Assembly: GCA_019314185.1 (NCBI GenBank)
Contig: JAFCZU010000017.1
Span: 1-33,449, forward strand
From: Deltaproteobacteria bacterium
Lineage (GTDB): Bacteria; Desulfobacterota; Desulfobacteria; Desulfobacterales; ETH-SRB1
Length of the DNA: 33,449 nucleotides
Direction: 5' to 3'
The position numbers were made by a program, and so were the translations under genes. Below, one piece after another: positions 16,624 to 25,764 of the stretch (its first letter is position 1; every line of letters begins with the position of its first letter). The notes below the pieces were generated by a model. That model was not told the DNA's origin, did no database searches, and was given only the letters and a program-made list of their open reading frames with translations.

Positions 16624-18058
16624 TACTTTAAATTTTAATCAATCCAGACTCCTGGTAGTTGGCGACATAATGGTGGATGAATATCTCTGGGGAGAAGTCG
16701 ACAGAATATCTCCTGAAGCCCCTGTCCAGATTGTTTCCGTAAAAAATGAAGTGTTTACACTTGGCGGAGCCGGAAACGTAGTAAACAATATTGTCTCCCT
16801 TGGTGCAAAGGTCTCTGTAGCAGGCGTAATAGGCTCAGACAGGTGCGGAAATCTTCTGCTTGAAAAGTTTAAGGCGCTTGGAGTAGATACAAAAGGTGTT
16901 GTACAGCTCTCTGACAGACCCACCACGAGAAAGACAAGGGTTGTTGCTAATAACCAGCAGGTATTAAGAATTGACAGGGAAACAAAACAGGATATATCCG
17001 ATACCACCATTGAGCTTCTAACTAAATATATTGATAATAAGATACCCTTTGTTGAAGCTGTGTTGATCTCTGATTATGGCAAAGGGTTGCTTACCGAAAA
17101 TTTTATTGAAGAAGTAATCAACTCTGCGAAAAAACACAACAAAACCATAATTGCTGATCCAAAGGGGTTAAGTTTCTCAAAATATTCCGGCGTATCTTTA
17201 CTTACACCAAACAAAAAAGAGGCTTCACTGGCCTCTGGTGTTGATATCGTTGATAGATCATCCCTTATAAAAGCGGGAACTGTAATCATGAATACAGTTG
17301 ACATTGATAATCTGCTGATAACATGCGGCAAAGAAGGAATGGTTCTGTTTGAACACGGCAAAGAACCGTATATAATCAACTCCAAGGCAAAACAGGTTTT
17401 TGATGTGTCCGGCGCTGGTGATACGGTTGCCGCTGTCTTTGGGTTGGCAATAGCATCCGGTGCTTCTTTCGCGAACAGCGCTGTTATGGCAAATGCCGCT
17501 GCCGGTGTAGTTGTCGGCAAGCTTGGAACCGCCACTCTCTCACAAAAAGAGCTTTCCTTTGCATTAAAATCATATCCAAATGATATAATATTTAAACATA
17601 AAAACCTGTCTGAACTTCCAGTCCTTATTCAGGAATTAAGAAAAAACGGAAAAAAAATTGTTTTAACAAATGGATGTTTTGATATTTTACACACAGGTCA
17701 TATTATGCTTTTTTCAGCATCAAAACAGCTTGGCGACACTCTAATAGTAGCTGTTGATGATGATGATTCTGTAAAAAAACTTAAAGGCAGAGGAAGGCCT
17801 GTATTAAGCGCTGATGAGCGGGTTAAAATATTAAGCGCTCTTGACAGCGTTGATTATGTTGTAGTCTTTTCTTCAGACAAATTAAATGAATTAATTAACA
17901 CTATACATCCGGATGTGCTTACAAAAGGCAGCAACTATTCATCAAAAGGGGTTGTTGGACACAAAACTATTGAACAGTTTGGTGGTAAAACCATCATCGT
18001 CCCCATTACGGAAAATATTTCATCAAGTATTATTATAGATAATATCAGACATGGCTGA
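16613..18058 (+). CDS. hldE: Bifunctional heptose-7-phosphate kinase / heptose-1-phosphate adenylyltransferase
   Basis: A 481-aa fusion enzyme making ADP-heptose for the LPS inner core. Residues about 1-320 are a PfkB-type kinase (LLVVGDIMVDEYLWGEVDRI, FTLGGAGNVVNNI, and the catalytic DVSGAGDTVAAVF). Residues about 345-481 are a nucleotidyltransferase (KIVLTNGCFDILHTGHIMLF with the HxGH motif HTGH, VAVDDDDSVKKLKGRGRP, and DVLTKGSNY). This matches E. coli HldE/RfaE in order and length. With lptD it indicates a heptose-containing LPS and a Gram-negative envelope. Confidence 0.96.
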   Translation: MNIDTLNFNQSRLLVVGDIMVDEYLWGEVDRISPEAPVQIVSVKNEVFTLGGAGNVVNNIVSLGAKVSVAGVIGSDRCGNLLLEKFKALGVDTKGVVQLSDRPTTRKTRVVANNQQVLRIDRETKQDISDTTIELLTKYIDNKIPFVEAVLISDYGKGLLTENFIEEVINSAKKHNKTIIADPKGLSFSKYSGVSLLTPNKKEASLASGVDIVDRSSLIKAGTVIMNTVDIDNLLITCGKEGMVLFEHGKEPYIINSKAKQVFDVSGAGDTVAAVFGLAIASGASFANSAVMANAAAGVVVGKLGTATLSQKELSFALKSYPNDIIFKHKNLSELPVLIQELRKNGKKIVLTNGCFDILHTGHIMLFSASKQLGDTLIVAVDDDDSVKKLKGRGRPVLSADERVKILSALDSVDYVVVFSSDKLNELINTIHPDVLTKGSNYSSKGVVGHKTIEQFGGKTIIVPITENISSSIIIDNIRHG

Positions 18059-18373
18059 ATATAAGGTTTGCTTTGGACGTTATAGCTGAGTTGCAAAAAT
18101 AGTAGCCGTCCACGGCTTGAAACTTGAAATTGGAAAGTAGAAATTGGGGAGAGATGAAACGAGTTTACGGCCTGATATTTACAAACTGATAAAAGCGTTA
18201 GAAGAAAAGTATTGTTTTAAATCCATGAAACAGAATTCAAAGCAATATTTGAAAAACTCGGCCCAAATTTGAATGCGTTCATCAACAGTACACGTGCAGA
18301 GCAGGTGCTTGCGCCGCATGAAAGTATAAAGGCCAAATTTCCAATTTCAACGTTCCGCAAACAGTTACTAAAA
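18059..18373. other. Gap before UPF0235 gene, with inverted repeat and coding-like debris
   Basis: No intact gene is seen. TTGAAATTGGAAA (18124-18136) and its exact reverse complement (18338-18350) form a 13-nt inverted repeat about 200 bp apart. Between them, two frames look coding-like: SLRPDIYKLIKALEEKY, then TEFKAIFEKLGPNLNAFINS in a different frame. The arrangement suggests a decayed gene or mobile fragment, but I cannot name it. The UPF0235 frame is open through part of this region (from 18269), but that extension does not match the family. Confidence 0.4.
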
Positions 18374-18703
18374 ATGCTTGTAATAAAAAAAAATAGCGAT
18401 GGCTTGATATTTAAGGTGGTTGTTCAACCAAGATCCTCTTCAAACATGATAGTTGGTATTTATAATAATGCGATTAAAATCAAAATCACAGCCGCTCCTG
18501 TTGATGGAGCTGCCAACAATATGTGTATTAAGTTTCTGGCAAAATTACTTAAAATACCAAAATCATCAATCAATATAATATCCGGACAAAATTGCCGGAC
18601 AAAAAAAATCCTTATTAAATATAACGATAATAATTTGTTAAAAAAAGACAAAGCGTTGATTGAAAGTTTAATAAGCACCACATTAAACAAAAAAACAGCT
18701 TGA
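18374..18703 (+). CDS. UPF0235/DUF167 (YggU-like) protein
   Basis: A small conserved protein of unknown function. From the ATG at 18374 it has 109 residues, with the family core FKVVVQPRSSSNMIVGI, IKIKITAAPVDGAANNMCIK and the downstream I-S-G-x-x-x-x-x-K segment (INIISGQNCRTKKILI). The upstream in-frame ATG at 18269 would add 35 residues that do not resemble the family and overlap repeat sequence, so the later start is preferred. It is followed directly by the tRNA-fMet promoter, whose -35 box overlaps the stop codon. Confidence 0.88.
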   Translation: MLVIKKNSDGLIFKVVVQPRSSSNMIVGIYNNAIKIKITAAPVDGAANNMCIKFLAKLLKIPKSSINIISGQNCRTKKILIKYNDNNLLKKDKALIESLISTTLNKKTA

Positions 18704-18731
18704 CATAGATTGTTTTTTTGTTTAGTATAAT
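18700..18731 (+). promoter_or_regulatory. Promoter of tRNA-fMet
   Basis: TTGACA (18700-18705) has perfect consensus. A -10 can be read as TAGTAT at 17-nt spacing (18723-18728) or TATAAT at 20-nt spacing (18726-18731), 10-13 nt before the tRNA. The -35 box contains the TGA stop of the UPF0235 gene. Confidence 0.7.
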
Positions 18732-18740
18732 TTTTTTTGA

Positions 18741-18817
<77 letters not shown>

Positions 18818-18830
18818 TAAGAAAATCAAA

Positions 18831-18859
18831 GGGTTACGGATATTTCGTAATCCTTTTTT
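18831..18859 (+). terminator. Rho-independent terminator after tRNA-fMet
   Basis: GGGTTACG (18831-18838), a 7-nt loop and CGTAATCC (18846-18853) form an 8-bp stem with one G-T wobble, followed by a run of T. It starts 13 nt after the tRNA end. Confidence 0.88.
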
Positions 18860-18945
18860 AATTGGCATTAAAGATGGTTTCCCCACTGTGGTTGACCTAA
18901 AAAGATTCAAGTTTCACACCCATTAACATTCTCCATCAACAATAT

Positions 18946-19632
18946 TCAGGGAATCTTTATAGTATCAACGCCATTGTTCTTTACCCTCCTTGACGTTACA
19001 CCGTTTTTAGGACAATCCTGCTCAAACAAACAGCAATCACATTGAGGCCATACAGGTCTACATCGCTCCTGCCCAAAAGCAACAAGGATTGAATTAACCT
19101 TTTTCCAGTATTTGACAGGCAGTATTTTTCCCAAAGCCTTTTCTGTGGACTCAGGATTTTTAGTACTTACAAAACCCCAGATATTCATGATTCGATGAAC
19201 ATGGGTGTCGACACATATGGCAGGCTTGTCAAACGCCACGGATAAAACAAGATTAGCGGTTTTTCTCCCTACTCCAGGCAGTTTTAATAGTTTATCAAGT
19301 TCGTCCGGCACCTTGTAGTCATAAAGCTCTAATGCCCCATGCAATCTGAAAAGATACTTTGCTTTATTTTTGAAAAAACCAACAGGGTATATCAATTTAC
19401 GAATTCTTTCCTCACTCAGCCCGGCCAGTGCATGAACATCAGAAGCTTCTTTGAAAAGTCTGCGGGAAACTCTGGAAGTAGTTTCATCCTTTGTTCTTGC
19501 TGAAAGAATTGTTGCAACCAGCACTTTGAAAGGATCACGGGTCTGCACTGCTATCAGGTCAACAACCGGCGTATGGTAACTTGTAACCTCCTGTTCAAGA
19601 GCCAGTAGAAACGATTCAATATTTATTGGCAT
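18946..19632 (-). CDS. nth: Endonuclease III (DNA glycosylase/AP lyase)
   Basis: Base-excision repair glycosylase removing oxidised pyrimidines. The helix-hairpin-helix motif LPGVGRKTANLVLS contains the catalytic lysine, and the catalytic aspartate is in CVDTHVHRI. The [4Fe-4S] cluster cysteines have the exact C-x6-C-x2-C-x5-C spacing (CRPVWPQCDCCLFEQDC). From the ATG at 19632 the protein has 228 aa; a TTG 10 codons upstream is also in frame but less likely. A 121-nt gap separates it from the 144-aa gene upstream on the same strand. Confidence 0.95.
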   Translation of the reverse strand: MPINIESFLLALEQEVTSYHTPVVDLIAVQTRDPFKVLVATILSARTKDETTSRVSRRLFKEASDVHALAGLSEERIRKLIYPVGFFKNKAKYLFRLHGALELYDYKVPDELDKLLKLPGVGRKTANLVLSVAFDKPAICVDTHVHRIMNIWGFVSTKNPESTEKALGKILPVKYWKKVNSILVAFGQERCRPVWPQCDCCLFEQDCPKNGVTSRRVKNNGVDTIKIP

Positions 19633-19753
19633 ATTTCTTTTGTCGTAATGGTTCTGCCACAAAAAAATTGCGGTAATAGGATCTCTTGAGGGAAAGGCAT
19701 TATTGATTTTCTTTAAATGGGAATCGAAAAAGAAGTTTCCCGGCCATTGTCAG

Positions 19754-20188
19754 TTAAAATGCTCCTAATTGACACTTTATTATTTTAATATTCATGGCCT
19801 CACAGGCAGAGCTTACTATCATCTTGTGAACATTAAATCTAAATGCAATTTCCCATGCGTTTATGCAGGGCAGCCTTTCTTCAACCAGACTGTCATATAT
19901 TGCTTTTTTTAAGTTCTGGTCTTCAGGTTCTTTAGCTTTAATAATTTTTTTTTGAGGTTTATAACCATACAGGCCAAGCTGGCATTTAGTCAGCCTGAAA
20001 TTTAAAAGATCGACAGTTCTTCCCACTTCGGAGGGCGCAACCTGCAAGCTCTCTGCAATCTTAAATGCGATAAGGCATGGGAGTTTGCCTTCTTTATTCC
20101 GCTTTAAAATTTCATTTTTAATGCTATTATTTATTTGTGTTTTACCTTGATGTTTTTTTGCAAATTTATTGTTTTTCTGATCAGTCAT
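19754..20188 (-). CDS. Hypothetical protein with two tandem copies of one domain
   Basis: A 144-aa, lysine-rich, probably cytoplasmic protein with no signal peptide or membrane segment. Residues about 22-77 and 93-144 are repeats of each other. Both have K-x-x-I near the start, E-x-x-LPC-x-x-A-x-x-IA, then a V-x-x-x-x-V helix, and end with an L/M-N segment followed by KCQLG. The helical pattern (LPCLIAFKIAESLQVAPSEV and LPCINAWEIAFRFNVHKMIV) resembles winged-helix recognition units, so a nucleic-acid-binding role is plausible but unproven. AAAGGA lies before the ATG. It sits upstream of nth on the same strand. I do not recognise a named family. Confidence 0.8.
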   Translation of the reverse strand: MTDQKNNKFAKKHQGKTQINNSIKNEILKRNKEGKLPCLIAFKIAESLQVAPSEVGRTVDLLNFRLTKCQLGLYGYKPQKKIIKAKEPEDQNLKKAIYDSLVEERLPCINAWEIAFRFNVHKMIVSSACEAMNIKIIKCQLGAF

Positions 20189-20324
20189 TATCTGATTCCT
20201 TTCGCAGAATGATGGCGTCGTAAAAAGCTGTCAACCTATACCGCAATTCTATTATAAATACAATTATAAAGCATAACGATTCTATTTGCTTGAACAAAGT
20301 TAAAGCTTTTGTTAATATTTAATT

Positions 20325-21416
20325 ATGATTATAGAACGTAAAAAAACACGCCAGATCACAGTCGGAAAAGTAAAGGTAGGCGGAACAGCTCCTGTTGCCG
20401 TCCAGTCCATGACCAATACATTTACTCAGGATGTTCCGGCTACGATCGCACAAATAAAACACTTAGAAAAAGCAGGTTGTGAAATAATCAGGGTAGCTGT
20501 TCCTGACGAAGAGGCAGCCAGTGCGATCTCTTCAATAAAGGAACAGATTTCCATTCCAATTATAGCGGATATTCATTTTGATTATCGCCTGGCAATTGCC
20601 GCTGCAAAAGCCGGCGCAGATGCTTTGAGATTAAATCCCGGAAATATCGGAAGTGCGGATAATGTGAAGATGGTTATTGACTGCGCAAAAGATTATAATA
20701 TCCCGATTCGAATCGGTGTAAATTCAGGATCTCTTGAAAAAGATATTTTAAAGAAATATAATGGCGTTTGTGCTGAAGGCATGGTGGAAAGCGCCATGCG
20801 GAATATTGAACTTTTAACGACACATGATTATTTGAACATAAAGATTTCTTTAAAAGCATCTGATGTGCCCCGTACAATTGCGGCATACAGACTCCTTTCC
20901 TCAAAAACAGACTTTCCTCTTCATGTCGGAGTTACAGAGGCGGGGCCTCTTTATCCGGGTATTGTCAAGTCATCTATCGGTATAGGGATGCTTCTCGCAG
21001 AAGGTATAGGCGATACTATTCGTGTTTCTCTTACCAGAGATCCTGTTGAAGAGGTGCGTGTAGGATACGAAATTTTGAAGGCTTTACAGATTCGTCAGCA
21101 TGGGCCTGAAATAATCTCCTGCCCCACCTGCGGCCGTTGCAATATTAATCTGTTTGACATTGTTGAGCGTGTTGACAGGGCTCTGTCAGCAAACACTTTG
21201 CCTGTCAAGATTGCAATCATGGGTTGTCTGGTAAATGGGCCCGGAGAGGCAAAGGAGGCGGATATCGGTATTGCAGGCGGCGATGGCACAGGAATACTGT
21301 TCAAAAAGGGAAAGGTAATTAAAAAATTTCCACAGGAACAGCTTGTTGATGTTCTGCTGAAAGAAATTGAGCAAACTACTTTTACCACGGAGCACACAGA
21401 GACCACAGAGAAATAG
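20325..21416 (+). CDS. ispG: 4-hydroxy-3-methylbut-2-enyl diphosphate synthase (flavodoxin)
   Basis: Fe-S enzyme of the MEP isoprenoid pathway, converting MEcPP to HMBPP. Signatures are VGGTAPVAVQSMTNTFT at the N-terminus, IPIIADIHFDYRLAIAA and LRLNPGNIG in the TIM barrel, and the cluster-binding C-terminal region ISCPTCGRCNINLFDI with IMGCLVNGPGEAKEADIGIA. The last 13 or so residues (TTFTTEHTETTEK) are not conserved: they are encoded by a dispersed intergenic repeat that has replaced or extended the natural C-terminus and provides the stop. No Shine-Dalgarno is visible before the ATG. Confidence 0.96.
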   Translation: MIIERKKTRQITVGKVKVGGTAPVAVQSMTNTFTQDVPATIAQIKHLEKAGCEIIRVAVPDEEAASAISSIKEQISIPIIADIHFDYRLAIAAAKAGADALRLNPGNIGSADNVKMVIDCAKDYNIPIRIGVNSGSLEKDILKKYNGVCAEGMVESAMRNIELLTTHDYLNIKISLKASDVPRTIAAYRLLSSKTDFPLHVGVTEAGPLYPGIVKSSIGIGMLLAEGIGDTIRVSLTRDPVEEVRVGYEILKALQIRQHGPEIISCPTCGRCNINLFDIVERVDRALSANTLPVKIAIMGCLVNGPGEAKEADIGIAGGDGTGILFKKGKVIKKFPQEQLVDVLLKEIEQTTFTTEHTETTEK

Positions 21417-21460
21417 AAGGACAAAAAACAAAGTAACTATTCAGCCACAGATTCACCCCA
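21385..21460. repeat. Dispersed repeats at the 3' end of ispG
   Basis: ACCACGGAGCACACAGAGACC (the first 20 bases suffice to recognise it) lies inside the ispG 3' end, with an inverted relative at 1581-1602. TTCAGCCACAGATTCACCCC follows at about 21437, related to 1275-1294 and to the inverted copy at 1520-1555. Confidence 0.55.
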
Positions 21461-21487
21461 GTACGATCATCCTGACCTACGGGGCAG

Positions 21488-21580
21488 GCGATCCGGCAAC
21501 TCATGACACCGCCTGCGAAACCACGCAAGAAGATTGGGTTTGTGGTAAAGGAAAAACAATCTGCCTATGGTAAAAGGCGA
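21488..21580 (+). pseudogene. 3' remnant of a second ORF6N-type gene
   Basis: About 90 nt here align without gaps, at a constant offset of 617 bp, with the 3' end of the intact ORF6N gene (22105-22197). Shared blocks include GCGATCCG, ATGACACCGCCTGCGAA, CCACGCAA, ATTGGGTTTGTGGTAAAGGA and TATGGTAAAAGG. No other part of the gene is found upstream, so this is the tail of a former tandem copy or the scar of a recombination event. It has substitutions that break the original frame context. Confidence 0.75.
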
Positions 21581-21657
21581 ACCCGCTCTTTATCGAGCAT
21601 AAAAGGGAAACCCGCGGAGAAAATCGGTGAAGCTCGGGGTGAATAAAAGGAGCATTC

Positions 21658-22221
21658 ATGAGTAAAAATGGAGTCATTCCGATTGATCAGATTGAAAGCA
21701 TTATCTTCCTGATACGCGGCCAAAAGGTCATGTTAAGCCCTCACCTGGCAGAGCTGTATAACATTGAACCGCGCGTTCTGGTCCAGGCGGTAAAGCGAAA
21801 TATCGATAGGTTTCCAGGGGATTTTATGTTCCAGTTATCAGACGATGAGTTTGCCAACTTGAAATCACAAATTGTGACTTCAAGTTGGGGCGGCCTTCGC
21901 AGAGCAAAACCATACGCTTTTACAGAACAAGGGATTGCAATGCTTTCCAGTGTTCTGAAAAGCAAGCGTGCGGTGCAGGTTAATATTGAGATCATGCGTG
22001 CCTTTGTCCAGATTCGCCAATTACTGGCATCGCACACCGAACTGGCCAGCAAACTATTGGAAATGGAAAAGAAATATGATGAACAGTTTAAGATCGTCTT
22101 TGACGCGATCCGTTCCTTAATGACACCGCCTGCGAACCCACGCAAAAAAATTGGGTTTGTGGTAAAGGAAAAGAAGGCTGTTTATGGTAAAAGGACAAAG
22201 GGAAGTAAAAAAAAGAAATGA
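21658..22221 (+). CDS. ORF6N-domain (KilA-N/antirepressor-related) protein
   Basis: A 187-aa protein. Residues about 8-100 form the ORF6N domain: [52 protein letters not shown], and [15 protein letters not shown]. These DNA-binding domains occur in phage antirepressors and in bacterial mobile regions. A helical stretch follows ([20 protein letters not shown]), probably a coiled coil, and a lysine-rich tail ending GSKKKK. AAGGAG stands before the ATG. It marks the left border of the accessory region, next to a remnant of its own duplicate. Confidence 0.9.
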   Translation: MSKNGVIPIDQIESIIFLIRGQKVMLSPHLAELYNIEPRVLVQAVKRNIDRFPGDFMFQLSDDEFANLKSQIVTSSWGGLRRAKPYAFTEQGIAMLSSVLKSKRAVQVNIEIMRAFVQIRQLLASHTELASKLLEMEKKYDEQFKIVFDAIRSLMTPPANPRKKIGFVVKEKKAVYGKRTKGSKKKK

Positions 22222-22360
22222 TGCCGGAAAAAACAACATTCAATCAAGAGAATATCATTAAGGGTCAAAGGCAAACTTGTCCCGAAGTCCTCTATTTATT
22301 GATTTTTTTACTTTGCGAAGTTATAAATGACGTTGGGAAGACGTTAGAAAGGATACTCTA

Positions 22361-25300
22361 ATGCCGCGCATTTTTGACAACATAGAAAAAAGCCTTTTGC
22401 CCGCTCTCCAGGAAACCCTTGAATTATCCGATCGTGCGGATTTTTGTGTGGGATATTTCAACCTTCGGGGCTGGAAAGATTTAGATTCATATATCGAGAC
22501 ATGGCCCGGCGAGGAAGATCATTGTTGCCGCCTTCTCGTAGGAATGCAGAAATTGCCTCAGGATGAATTGCGGCAGATAATGAGGCTTTCAAGAGTCGAT
22601 AGCGACATGGATAACCAGACAGCAATTCGTCTTAAGAAAAAATTAGCCGAGGAGTTCCGGGAACAACTGACTGTCGGTGCGCCTACAAATGAAGACGAAA
22701 CCGGTCTGCGCCGGTTAGCCGCCCAGATTAAAGCAAAAAAAGTTATCGTTAAACTGTTCCTCAGGCACCCTTTACATGCAAAGCTATATCTGCTTTTCCG
22801 GCCTGATCCGGTCAATCCCGCCACAGGATATCTCGGAAGCAGCAATCTGACTTTTTCAGGCCTGTCAAGGCAGGGTGAATTAAATATAGACGTGCTTGAC
22901 CATGATGCATGTAATAAGCTCGCCAAATGGTTTGATGATCGATGGGATGACCGCTGGTGTATCGATATCTCAGATGAGCTGGTTCAGATTATTGGTGAAA
23001 GCTGGGCGCGTGAAAAGCCGATCCCTCCTTATCATATATATATTAAAATGGCATACCACCTCTCGCAGGAAGCCCGCGCAGGTCTTTCCGAGTTTCGGAT
23101 TCCACGGGAATTCGGTAAAAAACTCTTTGAATTTCAAAAAGCCGCTGTAAAAATTGCCGCACACCATATTAATAAGAGAGGAGGAGTCTTGATCGGCGAT
23201 GTGGTGGGCCTTGGTAAAACCCTCATGGCAACTGCTGTTGCACGTATCATTGAAGATGACTTGGGTCTGGAAACATTGATCATCTGTCCAAGGAATCTGG
23301 TAGATATGTGGGAAGACTATCGTGACAGGTATCGCCTTCGCGCAAGAGTACTTTCCATCGGCCAGGTTATAAACAAGCTTCCTGATTTAAGACGATTTCG
23401 GCTTGTTTTAATAGATGAAAGTCATAACCTGCGCAACCGTGAAGGTAAACGTTACCATGCGATCCAGGAATACATAAACGAAAATGAGAGTAAGCTTATT
23501 CTTCTCTCAGCCACACCTTACAACAAGACTTACCTCGATCTATCAAACCAGTTGCGACTTTTTGTCCCGGAAGACAAAGAATTAACCATCCGGCCTGAAC
23601 GATTATTAAAGGATATGGGTGAGATTGAGTTCAGACGCAAGCATCAGTGTCCCATACGTTCTCTATCTGCTTTTGAAAAGAGCGAATATGCGGATGACTG
23701 GCGGGAACTCATGCGCCTTTTTCTTGTTAGACGCACCAGGAGTTTTATTCAGGATAACTATGCGGAAAGCGATCCTGAAAACGGGCGCAAATACCTTACA
23801 TTTGAAGATGGAAACCGATCCTATTTTCCAGCGCGAGCGCCAAAAACAATAAAGTTCAAGATCGATGACAAAGATCCGGATGATCAGTATGCAAATTTTT
23901 ATGCTTCGGATGTAGTCGATACAATCAACAGCTTAAGACTTCCTCGCTACGGATTAGGTAATTATGTAAAGGAAGCCCATCGAAAACCGCCCACCCAATC
24001 TGAAATCAGAGCGTTGAATGATCTTTCCCGTGCAGGGAAAAGGCTCATGGGTTTTTGCCGCACCAATATTTTCAAGCGGCTGGAGAGCAGCGGGCAGGCA
24101 TTTATTCTATCTATCCAGCGACACATTCTGCGCAATTACATTTTTCTTCACGCAATCGAGCAAGGCCGGCCTATTCCTATCGGCACCCAGGATGCCGGAT
24201 TGTTAGATGCTCGCATTAACGATGAAGACTCCGATGCAACGAGCATTACATCAAACCTGTTCGATAATGAGGATAATACAGGTGAAAATGAGATTAACAA
24301 CAAGGGAGCGCTGAAATTCGAAAAAGACTACAAAAATCGTGCTGCTGAAATTTATGCGAAATATGCCTCAGAGTATAAAAACCGTTTCAGGTGGCTGCGT
24401 TCGGAGCTTTTTATCAAGGCCCTGACAAACGATTTGCAGAGCGATGGAAGCGCTCTTTTAAAAATACTAAAAAAATGCGGCGATTGGGATTCGAATAGAG
24501 ACACCAAGCTGGAAGCTTTGTATAAATTGATAGCTGAAAAACATCCAAGTGAGAAAGTCATTGTTTTTACCCAATTCGCCGACACTGTGCGCTATCTGGA
24601 AAAACAGTTGAAACTCAAGGGAGTATCAAGGTTGTCAGGAGTGACAGGAGATTCACCGGACCCTACAGCTCTTGCATGGCGTTTCAGCCCGGAGAGTAAT
24701 GAGAAACGCAAACGGATTAAATCTGATGATGAATTGCGGGTTCTTGTTGCAACAGACGTTCTCAGCGAAGGTCAGAATTTGCAGGATTGCTTTATTGTTG
24801 TTAACTATGATTTGCCATGGGCCATTATTCGATTGATCCAGCGTGCCGGGCGTGTTGATCGAATCGGCCAGAAGGCGGAAAATATTCTTTGTTACTCTTT
24901 TCTTCCTGCAGAGGGAGTGGAGCGTATCCTTCGGCTCAGGGATCGAGTGCGGGCAAGATTACAGGAAAACGCAGAGGTTGTTGGCACTGACGAAGCATTT
25001 TTTGAAGACGACTGTAATGATCAAGTTGTGGTAGACCTTTACAATGAAAAGGCCGGAATTCTGGATGGTGATGATGATACAGAGGTCGATCTTGCATCAT
25101 TCGCCTATCAGATATGGAAAAACGCTACAGATGCGGATCCAAAATTGAAAAAAATCATTCCTGCAATGCCTTCGGTGGTCTATTCCACAAAAGAGCTTAA
25201 ATCAGAAAGCACAAAACCGGAAGGGGTTCTGGTTTATATGCGGACAGGTGAAGGCAACGATGCCCTTGCCTGGATTGATCAAAAAGGCGGGAATGTGACT

Positions 25301-25759
25301 GAATCACAGTTTGAAATTCTCAAAGCTGCAAGATGCAGTATGGATACAGTTGCGATCTCACGCCGTGAAAACCATCACGAACTGGTAAGAAAAGGTGTTG
25401 CTCTACTGATTGAAGAAGAACGACACATTGGCGGCCAGTTGGGAAGACCATCGGGCGCGCGCTTTCGCACTTATGAACGGCTTAAAGACTATGCCGGGGA
25501 AGTTGAAGGCACGCTGTTTGAGTCAAAGGGGTTGCTTAGAGCAATAGAAGATATCTACCGTTATCCTTTGCGCCAATCCGCTATCGACACTCTGAACCGC
25601 CAGCTTCGAAGCGGCATATCGAATATGGCTCTATCCAAACTGGTTATTGCCCTCAGAGAAGAAGACCGCCTTTGTCTTATTCATAAAGAGGATGGGGAAG
25701 TACGAGAACCGAAAATCATCTGTTCTTTGGGTCTGGCAGGGAAACAATACGAGGGGTGA
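22361..25759 (+). CDS. PLD-nuclease / SNF2-type helicase fusion (putative defence effector)
   Basis: A 1132-aa cytoplasmic protein. Residues about 1-200 resemble a phospholipase-D-type nuclease half-site: HPLHAKLYLLF has the HxK at His139/Lys141, followed by GYLGSSNLTFSGL with Asn162. Residues about 250-900 are an SF2/SNF2 helicase: a Q-like FEFQKAAV, Walker A GDVVGLGKT (279-287), DESH (352-355), SATP (383-386), LIQRAGRVDRIGQ as motif VI. The C-terminal ~200 residues are unassigned. AAAGGA lies 7 nt before the ATG. PLD-helicase proteins beside adenine methylases occur in defence islands; function as the DNA-translocating, DNA-cleaving arm of a restriction-like system is inference. The next ORF starts 5 nt after the stop. 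Confidence 0.88.
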   Translation: MPRIFDNIEKSLLPALQETLELSDRADFCVGYFNLRGWKDLDSYIETWPGEEDHCCRLLVGMQKLPQDELRQIMRLSRVDSDMDNQTAIRLKKKLAEEFREQLTVGAPTNEDETGLRRLAAQIKAKKVIVKLFLRHPLHAKLYLLFRPDPVNPATGYLGSSNLTFSGLSRQGELNIDVLDHDACNKLAKWFDDRWDDRWCIDISDELVQIIGESWAREKPIPPYHIYIKMAYHLSQEARAGLSEFRIPREFGKKLFEFQKAAVKIAAHHINKRGGVLIGDVVGLGKTLMATAVARIIEDDLGLETLIICPRNLVDMWEDYRDRYRLRARVLSIGQVINKLPDLRRFRLVLIDESHNLRNREGKRYHAIQEYINENESKLILLSATPYNKTYLDLSNQLRLFVPEDKELTIRPERLLKDMGEIEFRRKHQCPIRSLSAFEKSEYADDWRELMRLFLVRRTRSFIQDNYAESDPENGRKYLTFEDGNRSYFPARAPKTIKFKIDDKDPDDQYANFYASDVVDTINSLRLPRYGLGNYVKEAHRKPPTQSEIRALNDLSRAGKRLMGFCRTNIFKRLESSGQAFILSIQRHILRNYIFLHAIEQGRPIPIGTQDAGLLDARINDEDSDATSITSNLFDNEDNTGENEINNKGALKFEKDYKNRAAEIYAKYASEYKNRFRWLRSELFIKALTNDLQSDGSALLKILKKCGDWDSNRDTKLEALYKLIAEKHPSEKVIVFTQFADTVRYLEKQLKLKGVSRLSGVTGDSPDPTALAWRFSPESNEKRKRIKSDDELRVLVATDVLSEGQNLQDCFIVVNYDLPWAIIRLIQRAGRVDRIGQKAENILCYSFLPAEGVERILRLRDRVRARLQENAEVVGTDEAFFEDDCNDQVVVDLYNEKAGILDGDDDTEVDLASFAYQIWKNATDADPKLKKIIPAMPSVVYSTKELKSESTKPEGVLVYMRTGEGNDALAWIDQKGGNVTESQFEILKAARCSMDTVAISRRENHHELVRKGVALLIEEERHIGGQLGRPSGARFRTYERLKDYAGEVEGTLFESKGLLRAIEDIYRYPLRQSAIDTLNRQLRSGISNMALSKLVIALREEDRLCLIHKEDGEVREPKIICSLGLAGKQYEG

Positions 25760-25764
25760 TACTA

